DNA of 64,000 nucleotides from Deltaproteobacteria bacterium (GCA_023489335.1 JAMDCP010000014.1:1-64000); one strand, 5' to 3'. Counted from the stretch's first letter, positions 8,719 through 17,338 are shown. Notes: generated by a model from the sequence alone, not told the origin. Numbers and translations are program-made.

Positions 8719-9063
8719 ATGAAAAATTCTATCGATTTAAAAATTAGAATTGCAAATAAAATTCTTGTAATAAATAAATACATACTCCTTGCCCTTCTTG
8801 AAAAGAGAGAGAAAATTGGCGATATTGCGCGGGTATTCGATAGAAAACTTTTTTTTACCAAGATTTTTTCAAAAATACCTGCCGTTTTTAACGATAACAA
8901 AATACCTATCCTGAAAAAAAAACTTATCGAAATAACGGAGCTTGAAAAGGTTATCCTAGATATTTTAATGGCAAGGAAGGAGGAAGCGGGCGAGAAAATT
9001 AAATTTTTTCAAAAGATTACCGTTGCAATTAAAGCATATAAATTGAACAATATAGTAAAATAA
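8719..9063 (+). CDS. Small helical protein of unknown function, flagellar context
   Basis: The 114-residue product is basic, helical and rich in Lys, Ile and Leu, with no signal peptide or cysteine. The second half (ITELEKVILDILMARKEEAG) resembles the helical pattern of FlgN/FliT-type flagellar chaperones, but the match is too weak to assign. It lies 179 bases from the divergent HDOD-group operon and 21 bases before the PilZ gene, so the two are likely cotranscribed. Options are a flagellar export chaperone or a partner of the PilZ protein. Confidence 0.5.
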   Translation: MKNSIDLKIRIANKILVINKYILLALLEKREKIGDIARVFDRKLFFTKIFSKIPAVFNDNKIPILKKKLIEITELEKVILDILMARKEEAGEKIKFFQKITVAIKAYKLNNIVK

Positions 9064-9084
9064 CAAAGTATATGGATAATATAT

Positions 9085-10005
9085 ATGGATAATTTAGAAA
9101 ACTATTTTTATAACAATCAGGAAATAGTTTTTCGAATGCCTCAAAAAGCCTATAAAGGATTTATATCTAATATCGAAGAAGACTATTTATATATTATTCT
9201 TTACGCATCCTTTACGGAAAAAAGGGTATTTGAGTTTAATGAAGCGGGTTACGATATTAATGCCGATATAAATTTAATTAATAGCTCTAAAGATAATACT
9301 TTAATATATCAAGATATCGATTCGACATATCTATTTAAACTTTTAGTTAATAGCGTGGTCAGGAGCGCCGGTAGTATTACGGTAAAAGTTCAGATACCTG
9401 AATTATTATCCAGGAGGGAAGGAAGAGAATTTTTAAGAATATCGACGCACCTTCAATTTATTTATGAAGAAATACAGGTTAAAGAGTTTCTTGATATTAA
9501 AGATGAGTACATATCTAAACCATCATTTTCGACATCCGTTTACGGAATTTATAATTTAGCCGCTCCTAAAATTTATCAGCCATCTGCCGCTGCGGAAGGG
9601 CAAGAAGTACCGGTTAATCCCCGTCTTGAGAAGCTCTTAGTTGCCATAAACAGTAAATTAGATGTTATACTGTCGCTGCTTAACCCCGAGGCATCTATTT
9701 TTGCCAATATCAAGGAAAGGAAGGTTTCTATCAGCGGGTCTGGAATTATGTTTAGCGAGCCGCAAGACCAGTGCATTTCGAATGCGGAATGTTTAAAACA
9801 GGGGAGCGTTATTAAAATTACGATGTTATTCCCGACCGTTCCCCAGTTTATGATAAAGGCTATAGCCCAGGTTGTGAAGGTTGAGAAAGATGCCGGATAT
9901 AATATCGCCTGCAAATTTATTGCGATAAATGAATCCGACAGGGATGAGATAATAAAATTCACATTGGATAAACAAAGGCAGCAGATTAAGAATCCTGCCT
10001 CTTAA
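9085..10005 (+). CDS. PilZ-domain c-di-GMP receptor protein
   Basis: A 306-residue cytoplasmic protein. The N-terminal 100 residues form a beta-rich, YcgR-N-like domain. The c-di-GMP-binding arginine cluster is at R110, R111 and R114 (SRREGREFLRIS). The second PilZ motif, normally [DN]-x-S-x-x-G, appears at 215-220 as SISGSG, with Ser for the usual Asp/Asn. Between the two motifs is an unusually long stretch that includes a LEKLLVAINSKLDVILSLL helix, as in some deltaproteobacterial PilZ proteins. The location beside motAB suggests a brake or modulator of the flagellar motor, by analogy with YcgR. Confidence 0.75.
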   Translation: MDNLENYFYNNQEIVFRMPQKAYKGFISNIEEDYLYIILYASFTEKRVFEFNEAGYDINADINLINSSKDNTLIYQDIDSTYLFKLLVNSVVRSAGSITVKVQIPELLSRREGREFLRISTHLQFIYEEIQVKEFLDIKDEYISKPSFSTSVYGIYNLAAPKIYQPSAAAEGQEVPVNPRLEKLLVAINSKLDVILSLLNPEASIFANIKERKVSISGSGIMFSEPQDQCISNAECLKQGSVIKITMLFPTVPQFMIKAIAQVVKVEKDAGYNIACKFIAINESDRDEIIKFTLDKQRQQIKNPAS

Positions 10006-10018
10006 CCATATTCAAGAT

Positions 10019-10813
10019 TTACGATTTTGGCAGTTCATTATTCAAGAAGGTGGAGAGAACGACGATGTTAACCCTTCTGTTAAGAGCCCTTCCCTGAGCC
10101 GTTTTATTCGTTGCCACCGGCCTGTACTTTCCATATCCCGCAGCCGAAAGCCTTGTCGGCGGGAAATTCACCCGTTTGATAAAAAACCTTAAAACACTGA
10201 CCGCCCTCGCTGTTGAAAGCATCCAGTTATTAGGGTATTTAACCGTGTGAATAGGGGTCGAATCGGTATAGCCCTCTATGGCAATATTATTTTTCTCTTT
10301 CAGTAATTCGGATGCGATTGTGCTTAAAAGGGGATGAAATTCTTTTAGTATTCTTGCGCTGCCGGACTTAAAAAAGCTTGAACCCTTAAGGGATATAACT
10401 AATCCCCTCGTTGATTTATAAATCCTTAAGCTTGATTTGTAAGCGCTGTTGCTGGAAACAAAGGCTTTTATCTTTCCTTCTATGTTATTAAAAACTTTAA
10501 CCTCGCGTCTTTCCGCTTTAATTAATTTTTTATTAGATTGTGAAACCTTAAAGGTTGAGGGGGCGACTCTGGTAACGATAAGTTTTGGCGTGGATGCTAT
10601 ATTGGGTTTAGATTTTGAAACGGTAATAAATTTATTTGCCCCAAAAGCCTGTTGAATAGATATGGCAAGCTCTTTAAGCCTGACATTGTTAACCTTTGAT
10701 ATGGCAAACATTACTATAAAAAACGACAAAAGGGTGGTTAAAAAATCTCCGTAGCTTATCATCCATCTTTCTTTGTTTGTACCTTCCTCAGTCTTTTTCT
10801 TTCTTTTTCTCAA
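10019..10813 (-). CDS. motB: Flagellar motor stator protein MotB
   Basis: MotB anchors the stator to peptidoglycan and carries the proton- or sodium-binding Asp. The N-terminus has a positively charged stretch, then RWMISYGDFLTTLLSFFIVMF, in which the Asp of YGDF is the ion-binding residue in the single membrane span. The C-terminal OmpA-type domain shows IEGYTDSTPI, the NWMLSTARAVSV helix and GRALNRRVNIVV, the peptidoglycan-binding signature. Length is 264 residues. The start is TTG at 10813, with GGGGAAG upstream, one base after the motA stop. Confidence 0.95.
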   Translation of the reverse strand: MRKRKKKTEEGTNKERWMISYGDFLTTLLSFFIVMFAISKVNNVRLKELAISIQQAFGANKFITVSKSKPNIASTPKLIVTRVAPSTFKVSQSNKKLIKAERREVKVFNNIEGKIKAFVSSNSAYKSSLRIYKSTRGLVISLKGSSFFKSGSARILKEFHPLLSTIASELLKEKNNIAIEGYTDSTPIHTVKYPNNWMLSTARAVSVLRFFIKRVNFPPTRLSAAGYGKYRPVATNKTAQGRALNRRVNIVVLSTFLNNELPKS

Positions 10814-10814
10814 C

Positions 10815-11597
10815 TTACTTCCCCTGATTTTTTTCCTCGTACATCCTTTTTTGGCTCTCGTTTAAAAACGATTTCAGTTTTTCTTCTATCAGCCTTGGGT
10901 TTTCACCGTTTTGAATGGACTCTATGCCCATTAGTATCAGTTCGTTCCTCAGGACTTTTGCTCTTAAATTAATCTTAAGTTTGCTCGATATGGGAAATAA
11001 AATTGTGTTAGCAAAGGCAAGGCCGTAAAGGGTTGCGGTAAAAGCCACGGCGATGCCTGCCCCAAGCCTGTTAGGATTGTTTAGATGCTGCATAACATGG
11101 ATAAGTCCAAGGACGGCTCCGATTATACCGAGGGTTGGAGAGTATCCCCCGGCCTGCTCGAAAATTTTTACGCTTTCGTCCCCGACATCTTCGATGTTAG
11201 ATAGCTCGGTTTCCATAATTTCCGTTACAACATGCGGGTCTATTCCATCGACTACTAATGATAACGCCTTTTTTATGAATAGGTCTGACGAGGCTTCTAT
11301 ATCCGATTCTAAGGCAAGCACGCCGTTTTTTCTCGCTTTTGCGGCATAATTGATTAATTCCGAAATAGTATTTTCATAATCGACTTTTTTAAAAAAAATT
11401 ACTTCCTTAGCGGATATCATAGCCCGTTTTAAATTTTCCATAGGATTTCCGGCAATTGTTGCGCCCGCGGTTCCAAGTATGACTATGACAAAACCAATTG
11501 GATCTATCAGCTGCATTAAATTGGAACCCTGTAGGAAATTCCCGAATATTATGCCGCCAACCCCAAGAATAAAGCCTATGATAGATGCTAAATCCAT
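10815..11597 (-). CDS. motA: Flagellar motor stator protein MotA
   Basis: MotA forms the pentameric ion-conducting ring around MotB in the inner membrane. At 260 residues it is of the shorter PomA/MotP type. It begins ASIIGFILGVGGIIFG, has the second span (DPIGFVIVILGTAGA), a cytoplasmic loop, and the third and fourth spans with GGYSPTLGIIGAVLGLIHVM and AVAFTATLYGLAFAN, where the conserved prolines and the Tyr-Gly lie. It is the first gene of motAB, which reads away from the flgJ operon. An extended -10 element lies about 45 bases upstream. Confidence 0.95.
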   Translation of the reverse strand: MDLASIIGFILGVGGIIFGNFLQGSNLMQLIDPIGFVIVILGTAGATIAGNPMENLKRAMISAKEVIFFKKVDYENTISELINYAAKARKNGVLALESDIEASSDLFIKKALSLVVDGIDPHVVTEIMETELSNIEDVGDESVKIFEQAGGYSPTLGIIGAVLGLIHVMQHLNNPNRLGAGIAVAFTATLYGLAFANTILFPISSKLKINLRAKVLRNELILMGIESIQNGENPRLIEEKLKSFLNESQKRMYEEKNQGK

Positions 11598-11641
11598 ACC
11601 TTATATTTATTTATTTATGTTTTTTGAAATATTTTCTTAAA

Positions 11642-11650
11642 ATTATAACA
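11642..11650 (-). promoter_or_regulatory. Extended -10 promoter candidate for motAB
   Basis: On the minus strand the sequence reads TGTTATAAT, a perfect extended -10 element (TG, one base, TATAAT), 45 bases upstream of the motA start. No good -35 box lies 17 bases further up, which is typical of extended -10 promoters. The rest of the 247-base divergent gap (11598-11844) is AT-rich. It also holds a small inverted repeat, ATTGCA and TGCAAT at about 11699-11719, which could be an operator. Confidence 0.45.
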
Positions 11651-11792
11651 CAAGATTTAAATAATTATTATCCCTTTTTATATTTTTTATATGATGGATT
11701 GCACATAATTAATGCAATTATTTAATTATATACTAATTATTCTTTAAAATCATTTATTTTATTCATTAAATATAGAACTAATAATTTGATTA

Positions 11793-11801
11793 TGATATAA
11801 T
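11793..11801 (+). promoter_or_regulatory. Extended -10 promoter candidate for flgJ-fliI
   Basis: The sequence TGATATAAT is a perfect extended -10 (TG, one base, TATAAT), 43 bases before the flgJ start codon in the divergent region shared with motAB. There is no convincing -35 hexamer and no recognisable sigma-54 or sigma-28 pattern nearby, suggesting housekeeping-type transcription of these flagellar genes. Confidence 0.45.
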
Positions 11802-11844
11802 TCTACTGTATTAAATTAGGTTAATATCAAACGAAAAAAAGTTT

Positions 11845-12744
11845 ATGAATAATTTTAAAGCCGTTACGGACGCCGTTAATTCCAATAATGCCGCCCCTGA
11901 TAAGGCGGCGCAGCAAAAAGATAAGATTTCGCCGCAAGATTTAAATAAAATCAAGCTTGTAGCCACAAAATTCGAAGCGCTATTTTTGGATATGATTTTT
12001 AATTCTATGGCTAAAGAGGTTGATAAAGGTTCTTTTATAGATCGCGGCGAAGGGTATAAAATATTCAATTCGCTTTTTTACGAAGCTATTGCGAATAATG
12101 AAACCTACGGAAATGGGATAGGCATAGCAAAAATGATAGTGGATTATTTTAAGGAGCATCCGTCTTTAATAAATGGCATCTCCGCAAAAGGCGCAACCCC
12201 CTCTTTAGATAAACTTTCCAATACAAACGATATATTTCAAGCATATAAACTTTTATCCAAATCAGACAATGGTTTTAACCCGTCTTCCTTTCAAAATAAA
12301 ACGGATATTGCCGCCTATAACGGCAATAATAGTCAAAATTACGGGAACGAATATATTACCGTAAGCGAACTGGCAAAAAAAGCCTCGGAAATTTACGGTG
12401 TTCCTTATAATCTAATAAAAGCCGTTATAAAGACGGAATCAGGTTTTAATCCTTATGCTATTTCGAATAAAGGCGCAATAGGACTTATGCAGCTTATGCC
12501 GGGGACGGCAAGCGACCTTGGGGTTGACCCGTATAACCCCGCCTACAATGTTTTGGGCGGAACATTATACTTAAAAAAACTATTAAACCTTTATAACGGA
12601 AATGTCGAATTTGCCCTTGCCGCTTATAACGCAGGGGTTGAAAATGTAAGCAAATATAACGGGATACCGCCATTCGAGGAAACCCAAAATTATGTTAAAA
12701 CCGTTTTAAGTTATTACGACGAATATAATAACCCCAAATCATGA
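11845..12744 (+). CDS. flgJ: FlgJ rod-binding domain fused to a lytic transglycosylase (SLT) domain
   Basis: Residues about 30-105 form the FlgJ rod-capping domain ([16 protein letters not shown], then [16 protein letters not shown] and GIGIAKMI). Residues about 170-299 form a soluble lytic transglycosylase domain: [19 protein letters not shown] with catalytic Glu198, [10 protein letters not shown], and the AAYNAG motif. In beta- and gammaproteobacterial FlgJ the second domain is a glucosaminidase. Here a different peptidoglycan-cutting enzyme is fused, probably to open the wall for the rod. There is no signal peptide, in keeping with export through the flagellar apparatus. fliI follows 10 bases later. 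Confidence 0.92.
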   Translation: MNNFKAVTDAVNSNNAAPDKAAQQKDKISPQDLNKIKLVATKFEALFLDMIFNSMAKEVDKGSFIDRGEGYKIFNSLFYEAIANNETYGNGIGIAKMIVDYFKEHPSLINGISAKGATPSLDKLSNTNDIFQAYKLLSKSDNGFNPSSFQNKTDIAAYNGNNSQNYGNEYITVSELAKKASEIYGVPYNLIKAVIKTESGFNPYAISNKGAIGLMQLMPGTASDLGVDPYNPAYNVLGGTLYLKKLLNLYNGNVEFALAAYNAGVENVSKYNGIPPFEETQNYVKTVLSYYDEYNNPKS

Positions 12745-12754
12745 TGGCGGCGGT

Positions 12755-14077
12755 ATGGGTAAAATTATTAATTTAAAAGAATATAACGGCCTTCTTAAAA
12801 GCGTCGATAGGTTTATTATTAAGGGCAAGTTAACAAAGGCCGTGGGACTTGTTCTCGAAGTCAAACACCCTGTGCTTTCCATAGGAAAGATTTGTAAAAT
12901 TCAAAGTAAAAATCCGGCTAAAAGAGGATGCGTTCTGGCGGAGGTCATAGGTTTTAATAACGATAAGGCGATACTTATGCCGTACGGGGATATTAGCGGA
13001 ATAAGTTTAGAAAGCGAAGTGATTTTGCTTGACGAAGAAGAGAAATTTCCGGCAGGACCGGAACTGAAGGGCAGGGTTTTAGATCCGTTTGGCAACCCTT
13101 TAGACGATAAGGGTAAAATAACTTGCGGGGACTTTGCAAAAATATTTAACGACCCGCCGCCGCCGCTTTCAAGAAAAAGAATACAGGAAGTCATGGATGT
13201 GGGAGTGAGGGCGATAAATTCTTTCCTTACAATTTGCAAAGGGCAGAGAATTGGAATTTTTGCAGGCTCGGGTGTGGGTAAAAGCACTCTTCTGGGAATG
13301 GTTACAAAAAATTCAAATGCGGATATTAATGTTGTCGCTTTAATCGGCGAAAGAGGGAGAGAGGTCAAAGAGTTTGTCGAAAAGAACCTTGGGGAAGAGG
13401 GATTAAAAAAATCTGTTGTTATTGTTGCAACATCCGATAAGTCTCCCCTCATAAGATTAAGAGGGGCGTTTGCCGCAACGGCAATTGCCGAATATTTTAG
13501 GGATAAGGGATTAGATGTTTTATTTTTAATGGATTCGATAACAAGGTTTGCAATGGCTTCCCGGGAAGTGGGCTTGTCCGCGGGCGAACCCCCTACGGTC
13601 AGGGGCTATACCCCGTCGGTTTTCGCCGTTTTGCCGAAACTTCTCGAAAGGGCGGCTAATTCCGATAAAGGCAGCATTACAGGTATTTATACCGTTTTAG
13701 TAGAAGGCGACGATATGAACGAGCCTATTTCCGATACGGCGAGGTCGATATTAGACGGACACATAGTGCTTTCGAGGAAAATTGCGGAAAACGGCATTTT
13801 TCCCGCTATAGATATACTTAACAGCATATCCAGAGTGATGCCCGATGTAATTTCGGAAAACCATTTACTTAAAGCGAGGGAAGTATTAAAAGTAGCCTCG
13901 GAATACAGGGTAAACGAGGACCTTATTAATATCGGCGCCTACTCGAAGGGTACGAACGAGAAAATCGATTTTGCAATCGACCATATGGAAAAAATAGAAA
14001 ATTATATAAGGCAAACCCCAAATGAAAAATATTCCTTCGAAGACAGCTTAGAAGGGCTTAGCACTTTATTAGATTAA
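12755..14077 (+). CDS. fliI: Flagellar export ATPase FliI
   Basis: FliI is the F1-beta-like hexameric ATPase that energises flagellar protein export. The Walker A loop is AGSGVGKST (170-178); Walker B is the LFLMDSITRFA region near 248-258, followed by the family signature SAGEPPTVRGYTPSVFAVLP (split at GEPPT and RGYTPS). The DPPPP...R linker before the ATPase core and the 440-residue length are typical. It is coupled to flgJ rather than to fliH or fliJ, which are not in the window. Confidence 0.96.
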   Translation: MGKIINLKEYNGLLKSVDRFIIKGKLTKAVGLVLEVKHPVLSIGKICKIQSKNPAKRGCVLAEVIGFNNDKAILMPYGDISGISLESEVILLDEEEKFPAGPELKGRVLDPFGNPLDDKGKITCGDFAKIFNDPPPPLSRKRIQEVMDVGVRAINSFLTICKGQRIGIFAGSGVGKSTLLGMVTKNSNADINVVALIGERGREVKEFVEKNLGEEGLKKSVVIVATSDKSPLIRLRGAFAATAIAEYFRDKGLDVLFLMDSITRFAMASREVGLSAGEPPTVRGYTPSVFAVLPKLLERAANSDKGSITGIYTVLVEGDDMNEPISDTARSILDGHIVLSRKIAENGIFPAIDILNSISRVMPDVISENHLLKAREVLKVASEYRVNEDLINIGAYSKGTNEKIDFAIDHMEKIENYIRQTPNEKYSFEDSLEGLSTLLD

Positions 14078-14093
14078 GATTAATCAATAGCTA

Positions 14094-14179
14094 ACATTAC
14101 TGGATTCCTGCCATCTTTGCCTGCATCAAAGGCATGCTTTGATGGGCGCATGCAAAGACATGCAGGAATCCAGTAATGT
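14094..14179. repeat. 86-bp nested inverted repeat (small dispersed-element type)
   Basis: The outer arms are perfect 18-mers (14094-14111 and 14162-14179, beginning ACATTACTGGATTCCTGC). Inside are two further matching pairs: TCTTTGC (14114-14120) with GCAAAGA (14152-14158), and CATCAAAG (14124-14131) with CTTTGATG (14137-14144). The whole block could fold as one long imperfect hairpin. It fills the gap between fliI and mqnC, has no coding capacity and no T-tract, and resembles short non-autonomous palindromic repeats that spread in some proteobacteria. Confidence 0.75.
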
Positions 14180-14199
14180 AGGATTAGGGATTTTTATTT

Positions 14200-15258
14200 A
14201 TGAATAAGACTTTAACGGCGGCTTCTTATCCAAGAATAGGCAAAGAACAGGCGATTGATCTTTTTAAGAATAAAAGCATTCTCGGACTTGGAAAGATGGC
14301 GGATGCGATAAGAAAAGACAAGCATCCCCAAAATGTGGTTACATTTATAATCGATAGGAATATTAACTATACCAATATTTGCATATCTGAGTGTAAATTT
14401 TGCGCTTTTTACAGAAAGCCTCACGATAACGGTTCTTATATACTGACAAAAGATGAAATTTTTGAAAAAATTCAGGAAACAATCGGTTTAGGCGGAACCC
14501 AAATTTTGTTGCAGGGAGGATTAAATCCCAATATTGAATTTGATTATTATTTAAATCTTTTATGTGCAATTAAGGAAAAATTTAATATTCATATACATGC
14601 CTTTTCCCCTCCCGAAATTTTTCACTTAGCGGATGCCAATAATATTACCGTCAAAGAAACTATTCTTCTTTTAAAAGATGCGGGGCTGGATTCCATTCCC
14701 GGCGGCGGCGCTGAAATATTAGTCGATAGGGTGAGAAAAAAGATAAGCCCTAATAAAATAAGCAGCGAAAAATGGCTTGAGGTGATGGAAGAAGCCCATA
14801 ACGCAGGTTTGCATTCATCTGCCACAATGATGTTTGGCACCATAGAAACGGATGAAGAGATTATAGAGCATCTCTTTAAATTACGCAATCTTCAAGATAA
14901 AACAGGCGGCTTCAGGGCATTCATCCCATGGAGTTTTCAAAGCAAACATACAAAATTAAATCCCAGAGGCGTGTATGGACAATATTATCTTAAAGTACTT
15001 GCAATTTCCAGGATAGTCCTCGATAATTTTGACAACATTCAGTCCTCATGGGTCACGCAGGGAGCAAAAATGGGGCAGGTTGCGTTAAGTTTTGGCGCAA
15101 ACGATATGGGTTCGACGATGATAGAAGAAAATGTCGTTAAAGCGGCAGGGACTCAAAATGTTATGGTTGACGAAAAATTTATGGTAAAGCTTATTAAAGA
15201 TGCAGGATTTATTCCCGCCCAGAGATTTAATAGCTATGATATAGTAAAATTTTATTAA
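14200..15258 (+). CDS. mqnC: Cyclic dehypoxanthinyl futalosine synthase MqnC
   Basis: MqnC is a radical SAM enzyme that cyclises dehypoxanthine futalosine in the futalosine route to menaquinone. The 4Fe-4S cysteines are C61, C65 and C68 (CISECKFC). The family-specific parts are IHAFSPPEIFHLA, SIPGGGAEIL, SATMMFGTIET, FRAFIPWSFQ and the GANDMGSTMIEENVV region. These distinguish it from MqnE and from CofH, which has PGTAAEIL and GGTLMEE instead (compare the gene at 52.2-53.3 kb). At 352 residues the length is normal. It appears to be transcribed alone; mqnA, mqnB, mqnD and mqnE are not in the window. Confidence 0.88.
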   Translation: MNKTLTAASYPRIGKEQAIDLFKNKSILGLGKMADAIRKDKHPQNVVTFIIDRNINYTNICISECKFCAFYRKPHDNGSYILTKDEIFEKIQETIGLGGTQILLQGGLNPNIEFDYYLNLLCAIKEKFNIHIHAFSPPEIFHLADANNITVKETILLLKDAGLDSIPGGGAEILVDRVRKKISPNKISSEKWLEVMEEAHNAGLHSSATMMFGTIETDEEIIEHLFKLRNLQDKTGGFRAFIPWSFQSKHTKLNPRGVYGQYYLKVLAISRIVLDNFDNIQSSWVTQGAKMGQVALSFGANDMGSTMIEENVVKAAGTQNVMVDEKFMVKLIKDAGFIPAQRFNSYDIVKFY

Positions 15259-15287
15259 ATTATATTGGATAATTTTATAAAAAAGTA

Positions 15288-15296
15288 TGTTATAAT
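15288..15296 (+). promoter_or_regulatory. Extended -10 promoter candidate for the DksA-like gene
   Basis: TGTTATAAT, a perfect extended -10 element, lies about 80 bases before the likely start of the zinc-finger gene. A TTGGAT hexamer at 15265-15270 is too far (20 bases) to be an ideal -35. The 3' neighbourhood is AT-rich. Confidence 0.4.
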
Positions 15297-15377
15297 AAAT
15301 ACCTTAATCCATTATTTTAAGTTAATTTAGATTTAGCAAGTTATTCAATATCCTTAAAAGAAAAGGAGTTGTTGCCT

Positions 15378-15743
15378 TTGAATGAAGAAAAGCTGTTGTG
15401 TTTTAAAAACATCCTTAGCAAAAAATTAGAGATGCTGCTTGACGAAGCCCTTAAGACCGTGGGTACTATGTCAAAAGAAGATGATAATTTTCCGGATCCG
15501 ACCGATAGGGCTACTTTAGAATCCGATAGAAATTTTGAACTTCGCATCAGGGATAGGGAAAGAAAGCTTATATCAAAAATAAAAGAGGCGTTAGAAAGGA
15601 TAGAAAACGGAACTTACGGCATTTGTGCGGAATGCGGGGAAGAAATATCGGAAAAAAGGTTAGAATCGCGGCCTGAAACCACGATGTGTATTATATGCAA
15701 GACAAAAGAAGAAGAACTTGAAAAAAAATCCAATATTTCATAA
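15378..15743 (+). CDS. DksA/TraR-family zinc-finger protein
   Basis: DksA-type proteins bind in the secondary channel of RNA polymerase and modulate transcription, often with ppGpp. The protein has an N-terminal helical hairpin with acidic residues, then a four-cysteine zinc finger: CAECGEEISEKRLESRP followed by CIIC (CxxC, 17 residues, CxxC). It is about 121 residues long, shorter than Escherichia coli DksA (151) but normal for many RNAP-binding relatives. The start is uncertain: TTG codons occur at 15369, 15372 and 15378, and the last is preferred because AAGGAG ends 9 bases before it. glgA follows 53 bases later. Confidence 0.85.
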   Translation: MNEEKLLCFKNILSKKLEMLLDEALKTVGTMSKEDDNFPDPTDRATLESDRNFELRIRDRERKLISKIKEALERIENGTYGICAECGEEISEKRLESRPETTMCIICKTKEEELEKKSNIS

Positions 15744-15796
15744 ATGTTGAAGCGGGCTATCCGCCCTTGGAATTTCTTGAAAGGGGAGAATGATTT

Positions 15797-17293
15797 ATGA
15801 ATGTCCTGTTTATGAGTTCGGAGTTTTTTCCTTTCGCCAAGACAGGCGGTCTTGCCGATGTTTCCGAAGCTATCGCCGTAAATTTAGTTAAAAAGGGGAT
15901 AAATGTTACTGCATGTCTTCCTTACTATAACCAGGTTCAAAAGCAAAATTTAAGAATGACGGGGAAAATTCTTAAAATGGAAATAGAAATTTCCCGGGAA
16001 TGCGTTAAAATATTCGAAGATAAAAAGAACATAGCAAAGGAATTAAAAGTTTTTGACATCCTTCCTTACAAATACAAAGGCGTAAATGTATATTTTTTTA
16101 AAAACGATTATCTTTTCAATAGAGAGTTTATATACGGATTTGCAGGTAAAGATTACGAGGATAATTTCTTAAGATTTTCCCTGTTTTGCCAGATCAGCCT
16201 TGCTTTTTTTAAAGATAATAACATAAAATTCGATATTATCCATGCCAATGATTGGCAAACCTCTTTAGTCCCGGTTTTTTCAAAATTCAAATTTAAATTG
16301 CCTTCTAAAATTTTACTTACAATCCATAATCTTGGTTATCAGGGAATATTTCCAAAAGAACAATTTCTTTGCACGGGTATTAATGAAAGCTTATTTAATC
16401 CCCAAGGTTTGGAGCATGCAGGAAAGATTAACCTGCTTAAAGGCGGCATAGAATTTAGCGATATGGTTAACACCGTAAGTAAAAAATATTCCGAGGAAAT
16501 TCAAACGGAAGAGTTTGGTTTTGGTTTATCGGGAGTTCTTAAAAATAAAGGGAATGTATATGGGATATTAAACGGTATAGATTATGACGAATGGAATCCG
16601 GGGGCAGATAAATATATTCACAAAAATTATAGCGCCGAAAATTTTAAAACAGGCAAAAAGTCGTGCAAAAGGGACCTGCTTAATTTGTTTTTTGGCAAAG
16701 AAAAGTCAAAGCCGCTTCTTGACAGGCCTTTATTGGGCGTGATTTCAAGACTGGAAGGTCAAAAAGGCTTTGATATTTTTATAAAAATCATTGACCGTTT
16801 GGTTAAAAAAGGGTGTATAATCGCAGTTCTTGGGGAGGGGGAAAGAGAGCTTGAGGACGAATTTAAAAAAATTGGGGAAACATATCCGGGCAATGTTTCC
16901 GTTAAAATTATTTACGATAATTCAATAGCCCACAAAATAGAGGCGGGAAGCGATTTTTTAATTATGCCTTCAAAATACGAACCTTGCGGCCTCAACCAGA
17001 TGTACAGCATGAAATACGGAACTATTCCAATAGTCCGCGCCACAGGCGGTTTAGACGATACTATCATAGGCTATGACGGTTCAAATGTTGCTGCCGCAAC
17101 GGGATTTAAGTTTTATAAATTTGACGCGTCCGAACTGGAAAAAACTATTTTAAATGCGGTCGATATTTATTATAATGATAAAAAAACATTGGGTAACATT
17201 ATAACAAACGCTATGAATTTAAATCTTTCATGGGATAAAAGAATCGACGATTATATATCCCTTTATAACGATATGTTAAACATTAAACATTAA
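15797..17293 (+). CDS. glgA: Glycogen synthase GlgA (GT5 family)
   Basis: GlgA transfers glucose from ADP-glucose to growing alpha-1,4-glucan. The N-terminal KTGGLADV motif (Lys15) binds ADP-glucose. HANDWQTSLVP and the C-terminal GT-B signature (MPSKYEPCGLNQMYSMKYGTIPIVRATGGL region, about residues 392-421) with the catalytic Glu are intact. Length 498 residues is typical. A strong AGGGGAG ribosome site precedes the ATG. The stop codon falls inside a five-copy heptamer repeat, so slippage could change the last residues. The GH57 enzyme at 31-33 kb may act on the same polymer. Confidence 0.95.
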   Translation: MNVLFMSSEFFPFAKTGGLADVSEAIAVNLVKKGINVTACLPYYNQVQKQNLRMTGKILKMEIEISRECVKIFEDKKNIAKELKVFDILPYKYKGVNVYFFKNDYLFNREFIYGFAGKDYEDNFLRFSLFCQISLAFFKDNNIKFDIIHANDWQTSLVPVFSKFKFKLPSKILLTIHNLGYQGIFPKEQFLCTGINESLFNPQGLEHAGKINLLKGGIEFSDMVNTVSKKYSEEIQTEEFGFGLSGVLKNKGNVYGILNGIDYDEWNPGADKYIHKNYSAENFKTGKKSCKRDLLNLFFGKEKSKPLLDRPLLGVISRLEGQKGFDIFIKIIDRLVKKGCIIAVLGEGERELEDEFKKIGETYPGNVSVKIIYDNSIAHKIEAGSDFLIMPSKYEPCGLNQMYSMKYGTIPIVRATGGLDDTIIGYDGSNVAAATGFKFYKFDASELEKTILNAVDIYYNDKKTLGNIITNAMNLNLSWDKRIDDYISLYNDMLNIKH

Positions 17294-17315
17294 ACATTAA
17301 ACATTAAACATTAAA
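17281..17315 (+). repeat. Tandem heptamer repeat, five copies of CATTAAA
   Basis: Five exact head-to-tail copies of the 7-base unit CATTAAA. The glgA stop codon is read in the second copy, and the rest lie between glgA and the next gene. As 7 is not a multiple of 3, gain or loss of a unit upstream of the stop would shift the frame, but every frame through the repeat meets TAA quickly. A simple slippage-prone microsatellite. Confidence 0.9.
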
Positions 17316-17338
17316 TGCCGTATTAAATATTGGGAAAT

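Noticed and set aside
12901-13452. 183-codon minus-strand frame inside fliI
   Set aside because: Opposite strand of fliI, whose ATPase motifs are intact; serine/leucine-rich shadow composition.
17281-17315. Tandem repeat considered as a CRISPR array
   Set aside because: Units are 7 bases with no spacers and no cas genes are nearby; it is a simple tandem repeat.
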